The translations under genes and the position numbers were made by a program. Under the pieces are notes generated by a model, which was given only the letters and a program-made list of their open reading frames with translations, was not told the DNA's origin and searched no databases. A stretch of 64,000 nt of DNA from Candidatus Geothermarchaeum rappei. GTDB lineage: Archaea > Thermoproteota > Nitrososphaeria > Geothermarchaeales > JDFR-13. Within the stretch, counting starts at the first letter, position 1. Each line of letters starts with the position of its first letter. Positions 45,426 through 55,654 of this stretch are shown one piece after another. The DNA lies in contig MTMB02000001.1 of the NCBI GenBank assembly GCA_002011085.2, positions 1,003,007 to 1,067,006 of the forward strand. The letters are read 5' to 3'.

Positions 45426-46898
45426 GTGACTGATTCAGCGATGACTGAGAAGGTTGAGGCTAGTCTACCGGATAAAGAGAAGAATATGAGTGAATGGTAT
45501 ACCGAGATACTTGAGAGGGGAGAGGTAGTTGATATTAGATATGGTGTTAAGGGTTTCATCGTCTACAGACCCTTTGGAATGGAGATTATGAAGAATATAA
45601 TAAAGCTGTATGAGGAGGAGCTTGAAAAGACTGGTCATAGGCCGTTTTTATTCCCTGTTGTAATCCCTGAGAGGAATCTCAGGAAGGAGAAGGAGCATAT
45701 AAAGGGTTTTGAAGGCGAGGTCTTCTGGATAGAGAAGGGTGGGCATACTCCTCTGGAGGAGAGGCTTGCCCTAAGGCCTACGAGTGAAACCGCTATATAT
45801 CCATTATACTCATTGTGGCTAAAGAGTTATAGGGATCTCCCCTTCAAGGCATATCAGACTGTGACTGTATATAGATATGAGACGAAGGCTACAAGGCCTT
45901 TGCTAAGAGGTAGGGAGTTCCTCTGGATAGAGACCCACAATGTCTATACAACTGGTGAAGAAGCTAGGGCACAGACTAGAGAGGATGCCGAGATATTCTG
46001 GGAAGTTACGTATAAGAAACTAGGTATACCGTTCCTACACATTAGGAGGGAGGAGTATGATAAGTTCCCTGGTGCTGTCGAGACATATGCATTTGATACC
46101 CTGATGCCAGATGGCAGGGTTCTCCAGATTGGGACGACGCACTATCTAGGCACCAACTTTACAAAGGTATTCGATGTGATAATACATGATGAGAAAGGTG
46201 ATCAAAGGCATCCACATTCAACTTGTTTCGGCATAGGCCTATCCAGGATACTCGCGTCCATACTGCTGGTCCATGGAGACGAATATGGAATGGTCCTGCC
46301 ATTTGAAATAGCCCCGCTCCAAGTAGTGATAATACCCATCTACAAAACTGGTTTTGATAACGAGGCCATCGATAAATATTGTATAGAGATACGTAATAAG
46401 CTGATGGAGGAAGGGGTTAAAGTCGTTTTCGATAATACAGAGAAGAGTCCAGGTGAGAAGTACTACTATTATGATATGAGGGGGGTCCCGTTTAGGATAG
46501 AGATTGGTCCAAGGGAGTACCAGAATAATACTGTCACAGTATTCAGGAGGGATGTTAGGAAGAGGGAGACAATCGATAAGAAGGAGTTGCTCAACTATAT
46601 TAGGGAGAAGAGTAGGGATATCCTTGAGACGTTGAGGAAGAGGGCTGAGGAGAGGCTGGCCAACGCCATTATTGAGGTTAGGACTAAGGAGGAGCTTATG
46701 AAGTATGTCAAGGAGGATAGGAGGAGGATATTCAAAGTATATTTCTGTGGTAGGGAGGACTGTGCAAAGGAGATTAAAAACGAACTTGGTGGATACGAGA
46801 CTAGGGGGATACCTACAGATGAGGAGGATAAAAGAGGGAAGTGCATCTGGTGTGGATCAGAGGATGCTCATATAGCATATCTAGCAAAAGCATACTAA
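45426..46898 (+). CDS. proS: Prolyl-tRNA synthetase
   Basis: Charges tRNA-Pro. 490 residues, the archaeal/eukaryotic type without the bacterial editing insert. YRYETKATRPLLRGREFLW is motif 2, TCFGIGLSRI motif 3, and the C-terminal zinc-like domain has FCGREDCAKEI and CIWCGSED. Start is GTG at 45426 or ATG at 45441; the purine-rich ATGGAGGATATGGG just upstream favours the GTG. Confidence 0.97.
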   Translation: MTDSAMTEKVEASLPDKEKNMSEWYTEILERGEVVDIRYGVKGFIVYRPFGMEIMKNIIKLYEEELEKTGHRPFLFPVVIPERNLRKEKEHIKGFEGEVFWIEKGGHTPLEERLALRPTSETAIYPLYSLWLKSYRDLPFKAYQTVTVYRYETKATRPLLRGREFLWIETHNVYTTGEEARAQTREDAEIFWEVTYKKLGIPFLHIRREEYDKFPGAVETYAFDTLMPDGRVLQIGTTHYLGTNFTKVFDVIIHDEKGDQRHPHSTCFGIGLSRILASILLVHGDEYGMVLPFEIAPLQVVIIPIYKTGFDNEAIDKYCIEIRNKLMEEGVKVVFDNTEKSPGEKYYYYDMRGVPFRIEIGPREYQNNTVTVFRRDVRKRETIDKKELLNYIREKSRDILETLRKRAEERLANAIIEVRTKEELMKYVKEDRRRIFKVYFCGREDCAKEIKNELGGYETRGIPTDEEDKRGKCIWCGSEDAHIAYLAKAY

Positions 46899-46929
46899 TA
46901 TCTCTAGAGCCACTCTATTTTATTTGGAC

Positions 46930-47556
46930 ATGGATAGTTGGAGGAGGTTCATACAGCGGTTTAGAGAGATCAGTGGCCGGCTTGTCTGCACCGAGGGACA
47001 TCTATATTTAATTCTATTCCTTACATATGAAAAGGGGTTGACGGGAAGATACTATCTTAAGAATAAGCTGGGCATGGGAGAAGCGACTATAAGGAATATT
47101 CTGGATAGGCTTAAGAAACTAGGTGTTATAGAGGCTTTGAGAGGCGGGCATAGACTGACTAATAAAGGTAGGGAGATAGTGGAAGATATTCAAAATAGGC
47201 TTGTGATAATGGATATGGATACGGAGATAAAGCCCGGTAGACATACATCGGTATTCATCATAAGGGAAGTCGGGGATAAGATTAAATCGGGTGTCGAGGA
47301 GAGGGATAACGTGATAAAATATGGTGGGACTGGAGCAGTCGTCCTAATTTATCGTGATGGAAGAATAATATTTCCAGACTCCGGTCTAGATGCTGAAAAA
47401 TGGTATCCTGGATTTAAGATGAAGCTCCTGGAGAAGACGGAGCTTCAAGACGGGGATGTAATCCTGATAACAGGCGGGGAAAATAGGTTTGACGCTCTTC
47501 TAAGCGGTGTAAACACGTCTTTAGAGCTGCTAATGAAGGGACAATCGTTAAAATAA
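46930..47556 (+). CDS. Winged-helix protein, DUF4443-like
   Basis: About 208 residues: a helix-turn-helix unit (YYLKNKLGMGEATIRNILDRLKKLGVI and the wing HRLTNKGREIV) joined to a C-terminal alpha/beta domain with YGGTGAVVLIYRDGRIIFP. The layout fits crenarchaeal DUF4443 proteins, an uncharacterised family of DNA-binding proteins. TTG 46924 opens the frame; ATG at 46930 is the more natural start. It follows proS by about 30 bases. Confidence 0.65.
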   Translation: MDSWRRFIQRFREISGRLVCTEGHLYLILFLTYEKGLTGRYYLKNKLGMGEATIRNILDRLKKLGVIEALRGGHRLTNKGREIVEDIQNRLVIMDMDTEIKPGRHTSVFIIREVGDKIKSGVEERDNVIKYGGTGAVVLIYRDGRIIFPDSGLDAEKWYPGFKMKLLEKTELQDGDVILITGGENRFDALLSGVNTSLELLMKGQSLK

Positions 47557-47636
47557 ACCCGGATAAAATATTTATGGATACATGTTAGATGTATTACCTA
47601 ATAAGTCTGTGATATGTAAAGGGCTGGTGGTCTATA

Positions 47637-49226
47637 TTGGATGATGTGAAGATAATCGGTAGAGGGACGTGGATAGACAAGATAGCTAATGAGTTGATTG
47701 AGAGGGAGGAGAGGCTGGGTAGAAGCCTCGACCTAATCCGTACAGAAAGCGGGTTAGGAGCGTCGGGAATCCCTCATGTCGGGAGTATGGCGGATGCAGT
47801 CAGATCCTATGCCATAACCCTAGCCCTTAGGGATATGGGGTATGAGAGTGAGACCATAGCTTTTTCAGATGATATGGATGGATTAAGGAAGGTTCCTGTA
47901 GGCCTTCCAAGGGAATTGGAGGAGTATCTACTGTGGCCAGTATCTAAGATCCCTGATCCATATGGCTGTCATGAGTCGTATGGTAAGCATATGAGCTCGC
48001 TATTGATAGAGGCACTTGACATGGCCGGGATCGAGTATAGGCATGTATCTGCATATGATGTCTATAGAAAGGGGTTGATGGCTGATATAATAGATGAGAT
48101 ACTCAGGAATTACCATAAGGTTGGGGAGATAATATATGAGGAGACTGAGCAAGACAAGTTTCTAAAAGTTCTCCCATACTTTCCAGTTTGTAAGGAATGT
48201 GGCAGGATATACACCACTCAGGCTATAGAATATGATCCGGAGAGGAAGAGGGTTAGATATAAATGTGTAGGTGCGGAGATAAAGGGTCAGTGGCACGAGG
48301 GATGTGGCTATGAGGGGTGGGCGGATATAAGGAAGGATGATGGGAAGCTCTCGTGGAAAAGCGAGTTCGCATCTAGATGGAAGATGCTGGACATTAGGTT
48401 TGAGGCATATGGAAAGGATATCGCGGATTCCGTGCGGGTTAATGATAGGATTGCTAGGGAGGTACTGGGATACGAGCCTCCTCTACACGTTAGATACGAG
48501 ATGTTTCTAGATACTACGGGTAGGAAGGTCTCGAAGTCCAAGGGTAATGTCTTTACACCCCAGATGTGGATGAGATATGGGTCGCCTGAGAGCCTCATCC
48601 TCTTCCTATTGAAGAGGTTTGTGGGTACGAGGAGGATAAGCTTCAACACTATTGTAAACATGATGAGGGAACTGGATTATTACAAGGACATATATTATGG
48701 CCGGGTGAAGATTGATAATCCGGTGAAGCTGAGGAGGTTAAAGGGGCTTCTTGAATATACATATAAACTCGGCCCAATACCTGATGTCGTTGTCCCCTAT
48801 GACATTGTACTGAGCCTTGCGGAGGTCGCGCCTGAAGGGCGTGAAAGAGAGTTCATCCTGAAGAGGCTCGTCAAGTATGGGTATAAGTTTGATGAAAGTG
48901 ATGTAGAGGACCTGATAACCTATGCGGTTAACTGGGTTAGGGAGATCGGTAAACCGCCTTCCCATGATATTGAGGTGGAGATAGATGAGGACACTCGAAA
49001 GGCAATAGAGTATTTTATATCGGAGATAAGAGGTTTGGATGATGGGGAGGATATTCAGACCAAGATATTCGAGTCTGCGAGGAAATACGGTATATCAGTG
49101 AGAAAGTATTTTAAGATACTTTATCTAATTATAACAGGCAGGGACCGCGGCCCCAGACTAGGCCCCCTCATAGCTGACATAGGTGTAGAGAGGGTAATTA
49201 AACTACTTGAGGAGAGGATAAAATAA
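47637..49226 (+). CDS. lysS: Lysyl-tRNA synthetase, class I
   Basis: Charges tRNA-Lys; archaea of this lineage use the class I enzyme. 529 residues. The HIGH-like signature is in SGIPHVGSMADA, the KMSKS equivalent in GRKVSKSKGN, and a zinc-ribbon CKECG...CVGA...CGYEGW is in the middle. The C-terminal helical domain carries the anticodon-binding region. TTG start at 47637. A tRNA-Arg gene follows 38 bases after its stop. Confidence 0.96.
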   Translation: MDDVKIIGRGTWIDKIANELIEREERLGRSLDLIRTESGLGASGIPHVGSMADAVRSYAITLALRDMGYESETIAFSDDMDGLRKVPVGLPRELEEYLLWPVSKIPDPYGCHESYGKHMSSLLIEALDMAGIEYRHVSAYDVYRKGLMADIIDEILRNYHKVGEIIYEETEQDKFLKVLPYFPVCKECGRIYTTQAIEYDPERKRVRYKCVGAEIKGQWHEGCGYEGWADIRKDDGKLSWKSEFASRWKMLDIRFEAYGKDIADSVRVNDRIAREVLGYEPPLHVRYEMFLDTTGRKVSKSKGNVFTPQMWMRYGSPESLILFLLKRFVGTRRISFNTIVNMMRELDYYKDIYYGRVKIDNPVKLRRLKGLLEYTYKLGPIPDVVVPYDIVLSLAEVAPEGREREFILKRLVKYGYKFDESDVEDLITYAVNWVREIGKPPSHDIEVEIDEDTRKAIEYFISEIRGLDDGEDIQTKIFESARKYGISVRKYFKILYLIITGRDRGPRLGPLIADIGVERVIKLLEERIK

Positions 49227-49264
49227 TTAAATAATCCTCTCCAATAATGGAGTTTGATGATAAT

Positions 49265-49356
49265 GGGCCCGTAGCCTAGCCTGGATTAGGGCGCCAGCCT
49301 GCGGAAGTTAGGCTGTAGACAGCTGGAGATCCCGGGTTCGAATCCCGGCGGGCCCA
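49265..49356 (+). tRNA. tRNA-Arg(GCG) with intron
   Basis: Acceptor GGGCCCG (49265-49271) pairs with CGGGCCC (49349-49355); discriminator A at 49356, followed by CCA in the genome, probably fortuitous. D-stem GCCT/GGGC, T-arm CCGGG-TTCGAAT-CCCGG. Anticodon stem CCAGC/GCTGG and anticodon GCG at 49301-49303. A 16-nt intron (49305-49320) sits at the canonical 37/38 site. The GCG anticodon reads CGC and CGU Arg codons. Confidence 0.93.
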
Positions 49357-49362
49357 CCATAG

Positions 49363-49782
49363 TCACCCAATGTACTCTAGAACCCTCATCCCCGTTTGCT
49401 CGATCAGCGACCTTAGCCGATTAATTGAAGCATCGTCCCTACCCAGATAGAAGAGATGAGATATGTATCTGGAGTCACTGGCACCAAACTTGGGTATATA
49501 CCTTAAATACTTTCCCAGATACTCTGCCAGCGAAGCCTCGTCCACGAGTGGATTTAAGAGGATATACGCCTTTATCGGCTTCGCCTCCATAGAGAGATAA
49601 TCTATATGCCATCTAAGCCTCTTCTCTCTCTTAAAATGCCTAGCAACTCTCTTCAGGACATTAGCCCCACCCGACCCGATATATACATAGTACCCTGGAG
49701 ATAGTTTTATACGGCCCAGCGACCCAATCTTGATGTCGATGGTACGTCGCACCTGTATAACTAGGGTATATAATCCTTTCAT
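49363..49782 (-). CDS. DUF123 / GIY-YIG-domain protein
   Basis: 139 residues with GYYVYIGSGGANVLKRVARHF, the GIY-YIG-like nuclease fragment of DUF123 (endonuclease-like fold), followed by RWHIDYLS and SHLFYLG conserved in the archaeal family. Function unknown; nuclease activity is possible but unproven. Its 3' end nearly abuts the tRNA-Arg gene on the other strand (six bases). Confidence 0.83.
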   Translation of the reverse strand: MKGLYTLVIQVRRTIDIKIGSLGRIKLSPGYYVYIGSGGANVLKRVARHFKREKRLRWHIDYLSMEAKPIKAYILLNPLVDEASLAEYLGKYLRYIPKFGASDSRYISHLFYLGRDDASINRLRSLIEQTGMRVLEYIG

Positions 49783-49811
49783 CCCAGAAAATAATTTACT
49801 GCACTTATCAT

Positions 49812-51467
49812 CTATATTTGGAAGATGAGTAGGGAAAGTGATAGGGAGGACAAGAGTATTAGAAGTGGATAAATATAGTGAACATCGTCATGTATTACCT
49901 TGGCTATCAGTAACCCTGTTATTAGCGTATTCATGAAGAGCACTATCTTAAATAGTAGGCTGAGCCACGGTATGGCAGATACGTATGAGGACATCGCCAT
50001 CAGCCCCACTCCGCTTGGCATGGTTAGTAGTATTTCTCTAATGCTCCAGAAGTTGTATACCCCGGTGAATATTACGAATACCCCGGTCAATAAAGGCACT
50101 ACAGCGTACCTAACCTTCCTACTATACATCTTCACATACTCATCTATAACCTCCCTCAGGAAGATTAGCTCATCCAACCCGCCTCCACTCTTAATTATCT
50201 CATGAATCATCCAAAACGATAGTCTAGCTATACCCGAATATGTCTCGCCTTCAAACACATATACACCTGCGTCCCTATACTCTAGGAAATACACTATCTT
50301 CCTTATTGCCGTCCTAATTTCCCCATGGAACCGATTGAGATCGATCTTCATAATAGTCTCTGGGAGTGAAAAACCGTACCTCATTAATTCCTCCATGTTT
50401 CGTAGAAGCATGGATAGATCCCTGTCAACCCGCCTATGCGTCATCCACGTCCTTATGGAGGTGAATGATGGATATACCAAGAAAATACATAGAGATACTG
50501 TAATCGACTCTATAATAGGCATCCCCATAAGTAGAAGGAAAAACTGTGATGATACTGCCCCCGCTGTAGAGGCCACTAAAACCCTGATCCCGAACACTGG
50601 ATGGGAGGATACGGGTATCCGTATAAGCTGTGAGTCTAGATAGACATATGTAAAGAATCCTATAACGGGAAGGATAAGCGTCATCGATATAAATACCATT
50701 GAGATGAGATCCGCAGTTGCGAGTGTGATCACCGACATAACTACTGAGGGGGTTAAGCCGAAAATCAGTATTATCATCTCAAGTCTACCTACTGCACTTC
50801 TCCAGCTATCCTCCCAATTTAGGCGTAGCCTCTCAATCATAGTTGAGAGTGATGTAGAGACATACCTCTTTACACCTCCCCCGGCCGAAACTACTCTAAG
50901 GTAGTTTAGGAGAAAGCCCCTGAGATCATTATTAGGGATCTTTTCCAGTGAGGAGAAAATTATGGTCTCTAGGGAGGAACTCGATATGTAGAATGAGGCG
51001 ATCCACCTCCTGATATACTCCCTTGTATACCTGAGGTAGTCGCCAAATACACTCGCAACCTCCATGAGAATTGAATATAAGTTTAGATAGTGGAATACGG
51101 CGAATACAAGGATGAACACAGGATATTCACGTGACAAGCTTGAAGAATGATCCATCCTAACAGAATATGTATAAAGGTTTAGGAGTAGTATGGATAGGAA
51201 TAGAGATATAGCGAGGGAGGAGCCTAGGCTCCACAGTATATGTATCCCAAGTAGGCCAGCCTGGATATAGGCTAATACGGTGAATACTATGAGGAATAGC
51301 GTCATTGTATTCCTAGAAATCCTATTTACAAATCCATTCAGCGACTCACCTATTGGCAGAGTCTCAAGATCATCAACGGTGAATATAAGGCGTCTGATAA
51401 ACTGACTGGCCATGTTACCAGGTATATTGGGGTGTTTAATTCGAGTGGTCAGCTCCTTAACCGACAC
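49812..51467 (-). CDS. Type IV pilus-like membrane platform protein (T2SSF/PilC/ArlJ family)
   Basis: 551-residue polytopic membrane protein with two repeated T2SSF-type regions, each ending in a pair of hydrophobic helices; about nine membrane segments in all. In archaeal type IV pilus and archaellum machines, this protein anchors the ATPase and the growing filament. GTG start within the ATPase 3' end (11-base overlap). Fifth gene of the pilus operon. Confidence 0.85.
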   Translation of the reverse strand: MSVKELTTRIKHPNIPGNMASQFIRRLIFTVDDLETLPIGESLNGFVNRISRNTMTLFLIVFTVLAYIQAGLLGIHILWSLGSSLAISLFLSILLLNLYTYSVRMDHSSSLSREYPVFILVFAVFHYLNLYSILMEVASVFGDYLRYTREYIRRWIASFYISSSSLETIIFSSLEKIPNNDLRGFLLNYLRVVSAGGGVKRYVSTSLSTMIERLRLNWEDSWRSAVGRLEMIILIFGLTPSVVMSVITLATADLISMVFISMTLILPVIGFFTYVYLDSQLIRIPVSSHPVFGIRVLVASTAGAVSSQFFLLLMGMPIIESITVSLCIFLVYPSFTSIRTWMTHRRVDRDLSMLLRNMEELMRYGFSLPETIMKIDLNRFHGEIRTAIRKIVYFLEYRDAGVYVFEGETYSGIARLSFWMIHEIIKSGGGLDELIFLREVIDEYVKMYSRKVRYAVVPLLTGVFVIFTGVYNFWSIREILLTMPSGVGLMAMSSYVSAIPWLSLLFKIVLFMNTLITGLLIAKVIHDDVHYIYPLLILLSSLSLSLLIFQI

Positions 51468-52932
51468 TGGTTAACACCCATCTACCAGAGCTATATACGT
51501 ATCTACCTTGGTAGTAATGATGTAGACGCTCCATAAACTCCCTAAGGTCGAAGGAATTTATTGAAACGAGATAGCCTAGGAAGGATGACTTTCTATGTAA
51601 GTCGTTTAGATCTAGGTCACGTAGATAGTCTCCAAAGGATTCTATGAAGCCTCTTGGACTATCCCTCATCAATATCCATCTCCCATTGAGCTGTCTATAT
51701 ACCTTCTCAACCCTACGCCTAGGTGGTTTACTAACAATGTCATAGCTGACGACGATAACAGTATCAATTAGGTTCATCATAGTAGCATCTAGTGATATCG
51801 GGCTACTTGTAAGCCTAGCCACCATCTCATCAATATTTGAGGCGTGGAACGTAGTTATACATCCATGGCCCGTCGCCGCGCCCTGGAATATTAGCCTAGC
51901 CTCCTCTCCCCTACTCTCCCCAAGGAGGATATAGTCGGCTCTCTCCCTTAACGCAACCCTGAGGAGGTCAAATATGGTATAGTCCCTTCTAAATCCCCCA
52001 ATCCTAGTAATAAAGGGTTTCCACCCCCTATGATGGGGAAGATAAACCTCTTGAACCTCCTCAATAGATATGATTTTATAACTGGATGGAATTAGGTGGG
52101 CGAGGGCGTTTAGCATTGTCGTCTTACCCGCTCCCGAAGCCCCTATAATCATTATAAACTTCTTCAGTTCAACAAGCCTCCATAGATAGGCGGCCAACTC
52201 AGGGGATAACATTCCTAGGTAGATCAGCTCTGGCAAGGTATATGGCTTCGACCTGAACTTCCTTATTGTGAAGCTACTTCCCTTTGGAGACACCTCTCTC
52301 CTCCATGTTGCAGTGACCCTATATCCCTCTGGCAACACACCCTCTAGAACCGGATTTATGATATTTACGCTCTTACCGCATCTAAAAGCGAATTTCGAGA
52401 TGTATCTATGTAGATCCTCCTCACTCAAAACCACATTAGTCTCCATCCATCCCCTGCTGTTGAACCTCTTATGCCATACATCTATGTTTACACCCGGTCC
52501 TACACACGATACATCCTCCACATTCTCATCCGCTATTAGGAAGGTGAGGTCTTCATACCCCATGTACGTCTTAACAAGATAGTATTTAAGGGCTTCTCCA
52601 AGCCCCTTAAGATAAATCCCGTCTCCCCCTATACGCTTAGCATCCCCAACTAGATCCACATACGCGTCTACCAATGCCTTAACTGGATCCATAAAGAAAT
52701 CATCGTCATATTTAATATGGTCTCTAAGAATTTCTATCAGCTTAGCTACATCACGCCATATCTCCTGTGAAAAAGGTTCAACAACATAATATCTGTAGAA
52801 GACGCCGTCGTCAACTATATAGATCTTCGCAGATATCTCGTAGGACCCGCCTCCAAGTGATTGGAAACGTGCTAGGACGCTATATTCGTCCACGATATTA
52901 TCCAGCAGATCCTCAGGGAGATACTCCAACAT
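51457..52932 (-). CDS. Type IV pilus-like secretion ATPase (GspE/ArlI family)
   Basis: 491 residues. N-terminal domain, then IIGASGAGKTTML (Walker A), RADYILLGESRGEEARL (Walker B/Glu region) and the His box in GHGCITTFHASN. This assembly ATPase powers subunit export and filament growth. It overlaps the platform gene by 11 bases and the 770-residue secreted protein by 20 bases, so the operon is very compact. ATG start at 52932. Confidence 0.92.
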   Translation of the reverse strand: MLEYLPEDLLDNIVDEYSVLARFQSLGGGSYEISAKIYIVDDGVFYRYYVVEPFSQEIWRDVAKLIEILRDHIKYDDDFFMDPVKALVDAYVDLVGDAKRIGGDGIYLKGLGEALKYYLVKTYMGYEDLTFLIADENVEDVSCVGPGVNIDVWHKRFNSRGWMETNVVLSEEDLHRYISKFAFRCGKSVNIINPVLEGVLPEGYRVTATWRREVSPKGSSFTIRKFRSKPYTLPELIYLGMLSPELAAYLWRLVELKKFIMIIGASGAGKTTMLNALAHLIPSSYKIISIEEVQEVYLPHHRGWKPFITRIGGFRRDYTIFDLLRVALRERADYILLGESRGEEARLIFQGAATGHGCITTFHASNIDEMVARLTSSPISLDATMMNLIDTVIVVSYDIVSKPPRRRVEKVYRQLNGRWILMRDSPRGFIESFGDYLRDLDLNDLHRKSSFLGYLVSINSFDLREFMERLHHYYQGRYVYSSGRWVLTSVG

Positions 52933-55216
52933 CAGATAACACCCTCCTTATGTCTATAACCTCGATGACTGTTTCTCCACCAGTATATATGACTATGAGG
53001 ATCTTCTCAGGTAGGTGTAGAAGCCTATATGGATGAGCCCCGATGACCTGATATAGATTCATCCACTGATGCCCCACGCCGTTATCAACCACCACTATCC
53101 CCTCATAATCGTAGAGGGCACTACCAGGCCTCTGGAGACACCATATATCGGTATCCACATCAACATAGAACCACGTATCCCCAGTCTCATATAGCTCGAT
53201 GTGAGTATAGGGGGATATCATTACTAGGGTATAGTTGATATGTGGATAAACATACCCGTATAATACCGTTGAATTACCGAATAGATGTAGATCCATACCC
53301 GTGTTAACTACATGGCTATATTTAGGGTAGAATCCATATGGCCTGTCCAACCCGACGTATAATGCGTCGTCACCACCCGAGTCCACCAAAACTGACTCTA
53401 CTAGGGATAGTGATGGAAGCCCTGTCCAGAGAGAGCGCTTAACATAGGTGGAGTTCGCCATCTCAATCCGGATAAAGCCCTCGTCGACGGCTCCCGCGAG
53501 GGATATGTTATACATCCCAAAGTATATGGCCTGGCTCGGGTAGGAGGCGGTCTCCATCATCATATCCGTGAATACTATGGATAGAGTGCCTCCAGACCTC
53601 CTCATCGACACTAGAATTCTGTATATCTGGTGATATAGCCTACTCGTTGTCTTCTGATAGATGTAACTCCTCTCAACAAGAGCCGTAGACCTCGATACAC
53701 CACCTGAATCCTCAACTAGATATATAGATATGTCTACTCCAACAGGATATGTTATGTCCCTTCTAAAACCAAGGTCAATATCATAGTTGTCATAATATGC
53801 TGATGCATTCAGCACTAGAGTATACTGGCTGTCCATATACATCCTCAGACTATAGTTTGTGTTGTAGATACCGTCTAGAAATACTCCCCAGTAGAACAGC
53901 ATCTGTAGAGACAACGTTCTATTCCCATATAAAGCAGGTATGGAGAGTTGGGAGCTGGAGACTGAGTAATATGGGGAGGATGATGGTGAAATGCTGTTTA
54001 GCCAGCTAAAGACCCCTCTATAGACTTGATATGAGCCGCTAGGCACCCCCGCATAATACTTATTCACCGCACCTGAGATGCTCCAAACACTATATTGACT
54101 CTCATCAATATACTCGTTGTACATGACCGATGTCATCGTCGTATTATATAACTCATATCCTTGGAATACCCCTATCTTCCTAAATCCAGCGACTATAAGC
54201 CGGTTATACCCGTCTCTTAAGACAAGCCTGAGTCCGTTGGAGTCTATTGACACACCTTCTATAGAATACCTTGATGTGGGATACACGACATACCTCTTGG
54301 AATAGACCCCTCCATTTACATGGATTATCTCGGTTATAGGCTTATCGAGATACATTAGGTCACTAGCGCGATAAGCATATATCCCATTCTCCAAGACCTT
54401 GACGACATACCCTTCTAGACTGAGTATCGAGCCATTTGAATAATATATTTTACTGGATATAAGTACGTAGTCAGGGCCGATGTACCTGAGGATGTCAAGG
54501 GACCTATTCAGAACCAAGACGTCCGTCAACACCCCATCTACATATATATACCACTTGTAGGTCGGCGTCGGCCTCAGTATCTTGATACGGCCATCTCCAC
54601 TGGACACCATTAGAAGGTTTCGCGAGCTAGATATTATAGATAGAGTCGACACATCCACCTGATACCATCGGGTAACGGCGCCGCTGACCTCTATCAGAAC
54701 CATATCCTTAGGTATGGGAGTGATTGAGACCGGGTCATCTGAATATACCGTTATCCTCCCACTACTGGTTATTGTAATATCATCCTGGAGAAGACCTGCT
54801 TCACTTGGCTCCACTACAGGAAAGAAGTTTCCTGATGAGGAGACGATATACATCCTCGTCCCATCAACAGGGGATTGGGGTGTCTCGATAGATATATTCC
54901 TCTCCGCCCCAGGTGGAATAGGGAGATCCAGGTCTATAGTTAGGGGGTCGCTGCCAGGGGGGTATATGAGTAGATACCTCAGCTCTACATCCTCCCTACC
55001 CTTATTAACTATTTTGATACTTACTTGGCCGCCGATGGAGAAGTATGTTGCCTCAATATCCTCTGAGGCTTTGTCGAGCTCTCTAACGCTGTCCCTAGTA
55101 ACCTCCTGCGAATAGGCTTGGTTTATAGCATTGATCTGCATATATAGCATTAGCATTGAAGACATCACTATCAGTAGAACCGCGATACCTACTACGGATG
55201 AAACGCCTCTATACAT
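52913..55216 (-). CDS. Large secreted pilin-like/adhesin protein with class III signal
   Basis: About 767 residues. The N-terminus MYRG|VSSVVGIAVLLIVMSS has a basic residue and Gly before a hydrophobic helix, the pattern cut by PibD. The rest is Ser/Tyr/Thr-rich and strand-dominated, without a known domain. This is far larger than ordinary pilins (about 130-150), suggesting a tip adhesin or minor subunit. ATG at 55216 has a strong purine run (GAGGAGGAGGGG) upstream; GTG at 55225 opens the frame. Third gene of the pilus operon. Confidence 0.72.
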   Translation of the reverse strand: MYRGVSSVVGIAVLLIVMSSMLMLYMQINAINQAYSQEVTRDSVRELDKASEDIEATYFSIGGQVSIKIVNKGREDVELRYLLIYPPGSDPLTIDLDLPIPPGAERNISIETPQSPVDGTRMYIVSSSGNFFPVVEPSEAGLLQDDITITSSGRITVYSDDPVSITPIPKDMVLIEVSGAVTRWYQVDVSTLSIISSSRNLLMVSSGDGRIKILRPTPTYKWYIYVDGVLTDVLVLNRSLDILRYIGPDYVLISSKIYYSNGSILSLEGYVVKVLENGIYAYRASDLMYLDKPITEIIHVNGGVYSKRYVVYPTSRYSIEGVSIDSNGLRLVLRDGYNRLIVAGFRKIGVFQGYELYNTTMTSVMYNEYIDESQYSVWSISGAVNKYYAGVPSGSYQVYRGVFSWLNSISPSSSPYYSVSSSQLSIPALYGNRTLSLQMLFYWGVFLDGIYNTNYSLRMYMDSQYTLVLNASAYYDNYDIDLGFRRDITYPVGVDISIYLVEDSGGVSRSTALVERSYIYQKTTSRLYHQIYRILVSMRRSGGTLSIVFTDMMMETASYPSQAIYFGMYNISLAGAVDEGFIRIEMANSTYVKRSLWTGLPSLSLVESVLVDSGGDDALYVGLDRPYGFYPKYSHVVNTGMDLHLFGNSTVLYGYVYPHINYTLVMISPYTHIELYETGDTWFYVDVDTDIWCLQRPGSALYDYEGIVVVDNGVGHQWMNLYQVIGAHPYRLLHLPEKILIVIYTGGETVIEVIDIRRVLSDVGVSP

Positions 55217-55234
55217 GGTAGCCACCCCTCCTCC

Positions 55235-55654
55235 TCAAACGTGGAATCTAAAAGCCTTAATAGAGTCGACAACCACGACCTCGTTTGTGACAGGGGTATC
55301 CACCCTTATCAAGGCAAGGCCTCCACTGGGGATGACCATGGAGTTGATCCAAGTCCCATTGACGTATACCTCCAGCTGGAAACTTGTCTCTAGACCATCT
55401 ACGTATATACATCTCACTGCTATTTCCTCTTCTCCATAGTTGTAGGCTGCAATTAATGTGCTGTTGATAACCATTATATCCAGCTTCCTCTTCATAGAGG
55501 ATTTTACACTACGATAATGCTCTGAAACCGCTATATTCTCTAGCCTAGCGGGATTTAGAAGTGAGTAGTATACTATGGGAAAAAGGGATAGTATGGTGAG
55601 TATCATGATTAGATGTGCGAGGAACGATGAGACTCCCTTCATAACCATACTCAC
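55235..55654 (-). CDS. Small pilin-like protein with class III signal
   Basis: About 137-139 residues. MKG|VSSFLAHLIMILTILSL gives the Lys-Gly/Val-Ser cleavage pattern and hydrophobic helix. The remainder is strand-rich with VNGTWINSMVIPSGG, like minor pilins or stomatin-like surface proteins. Starts on GTG 55654 overlapping the upstream pilin stop, or on ATG 55648/55642. Second gene of the operon. Confidence 0.7.
   Translation of the reverse strand: MSMVMKGVSSFLAHLIMILTILSLFPIVYYSLLNPARLENIAVSEHYRSVKSSMKRKLDIMVINSTLIAAYNYGEEEIAVRCIYVDGLETSFQLEVYVNGTWINSMVIPSGGLALIRVDTPVTNEVVVVDSIKAFRFHV

Noticed and set aside
49243-49264. C-box-like TGATGAT just before tRNA-Arg(GCG)
   Set aside because: No matching D box or terminal stem follows; it is most likely promoter/leader sequence.
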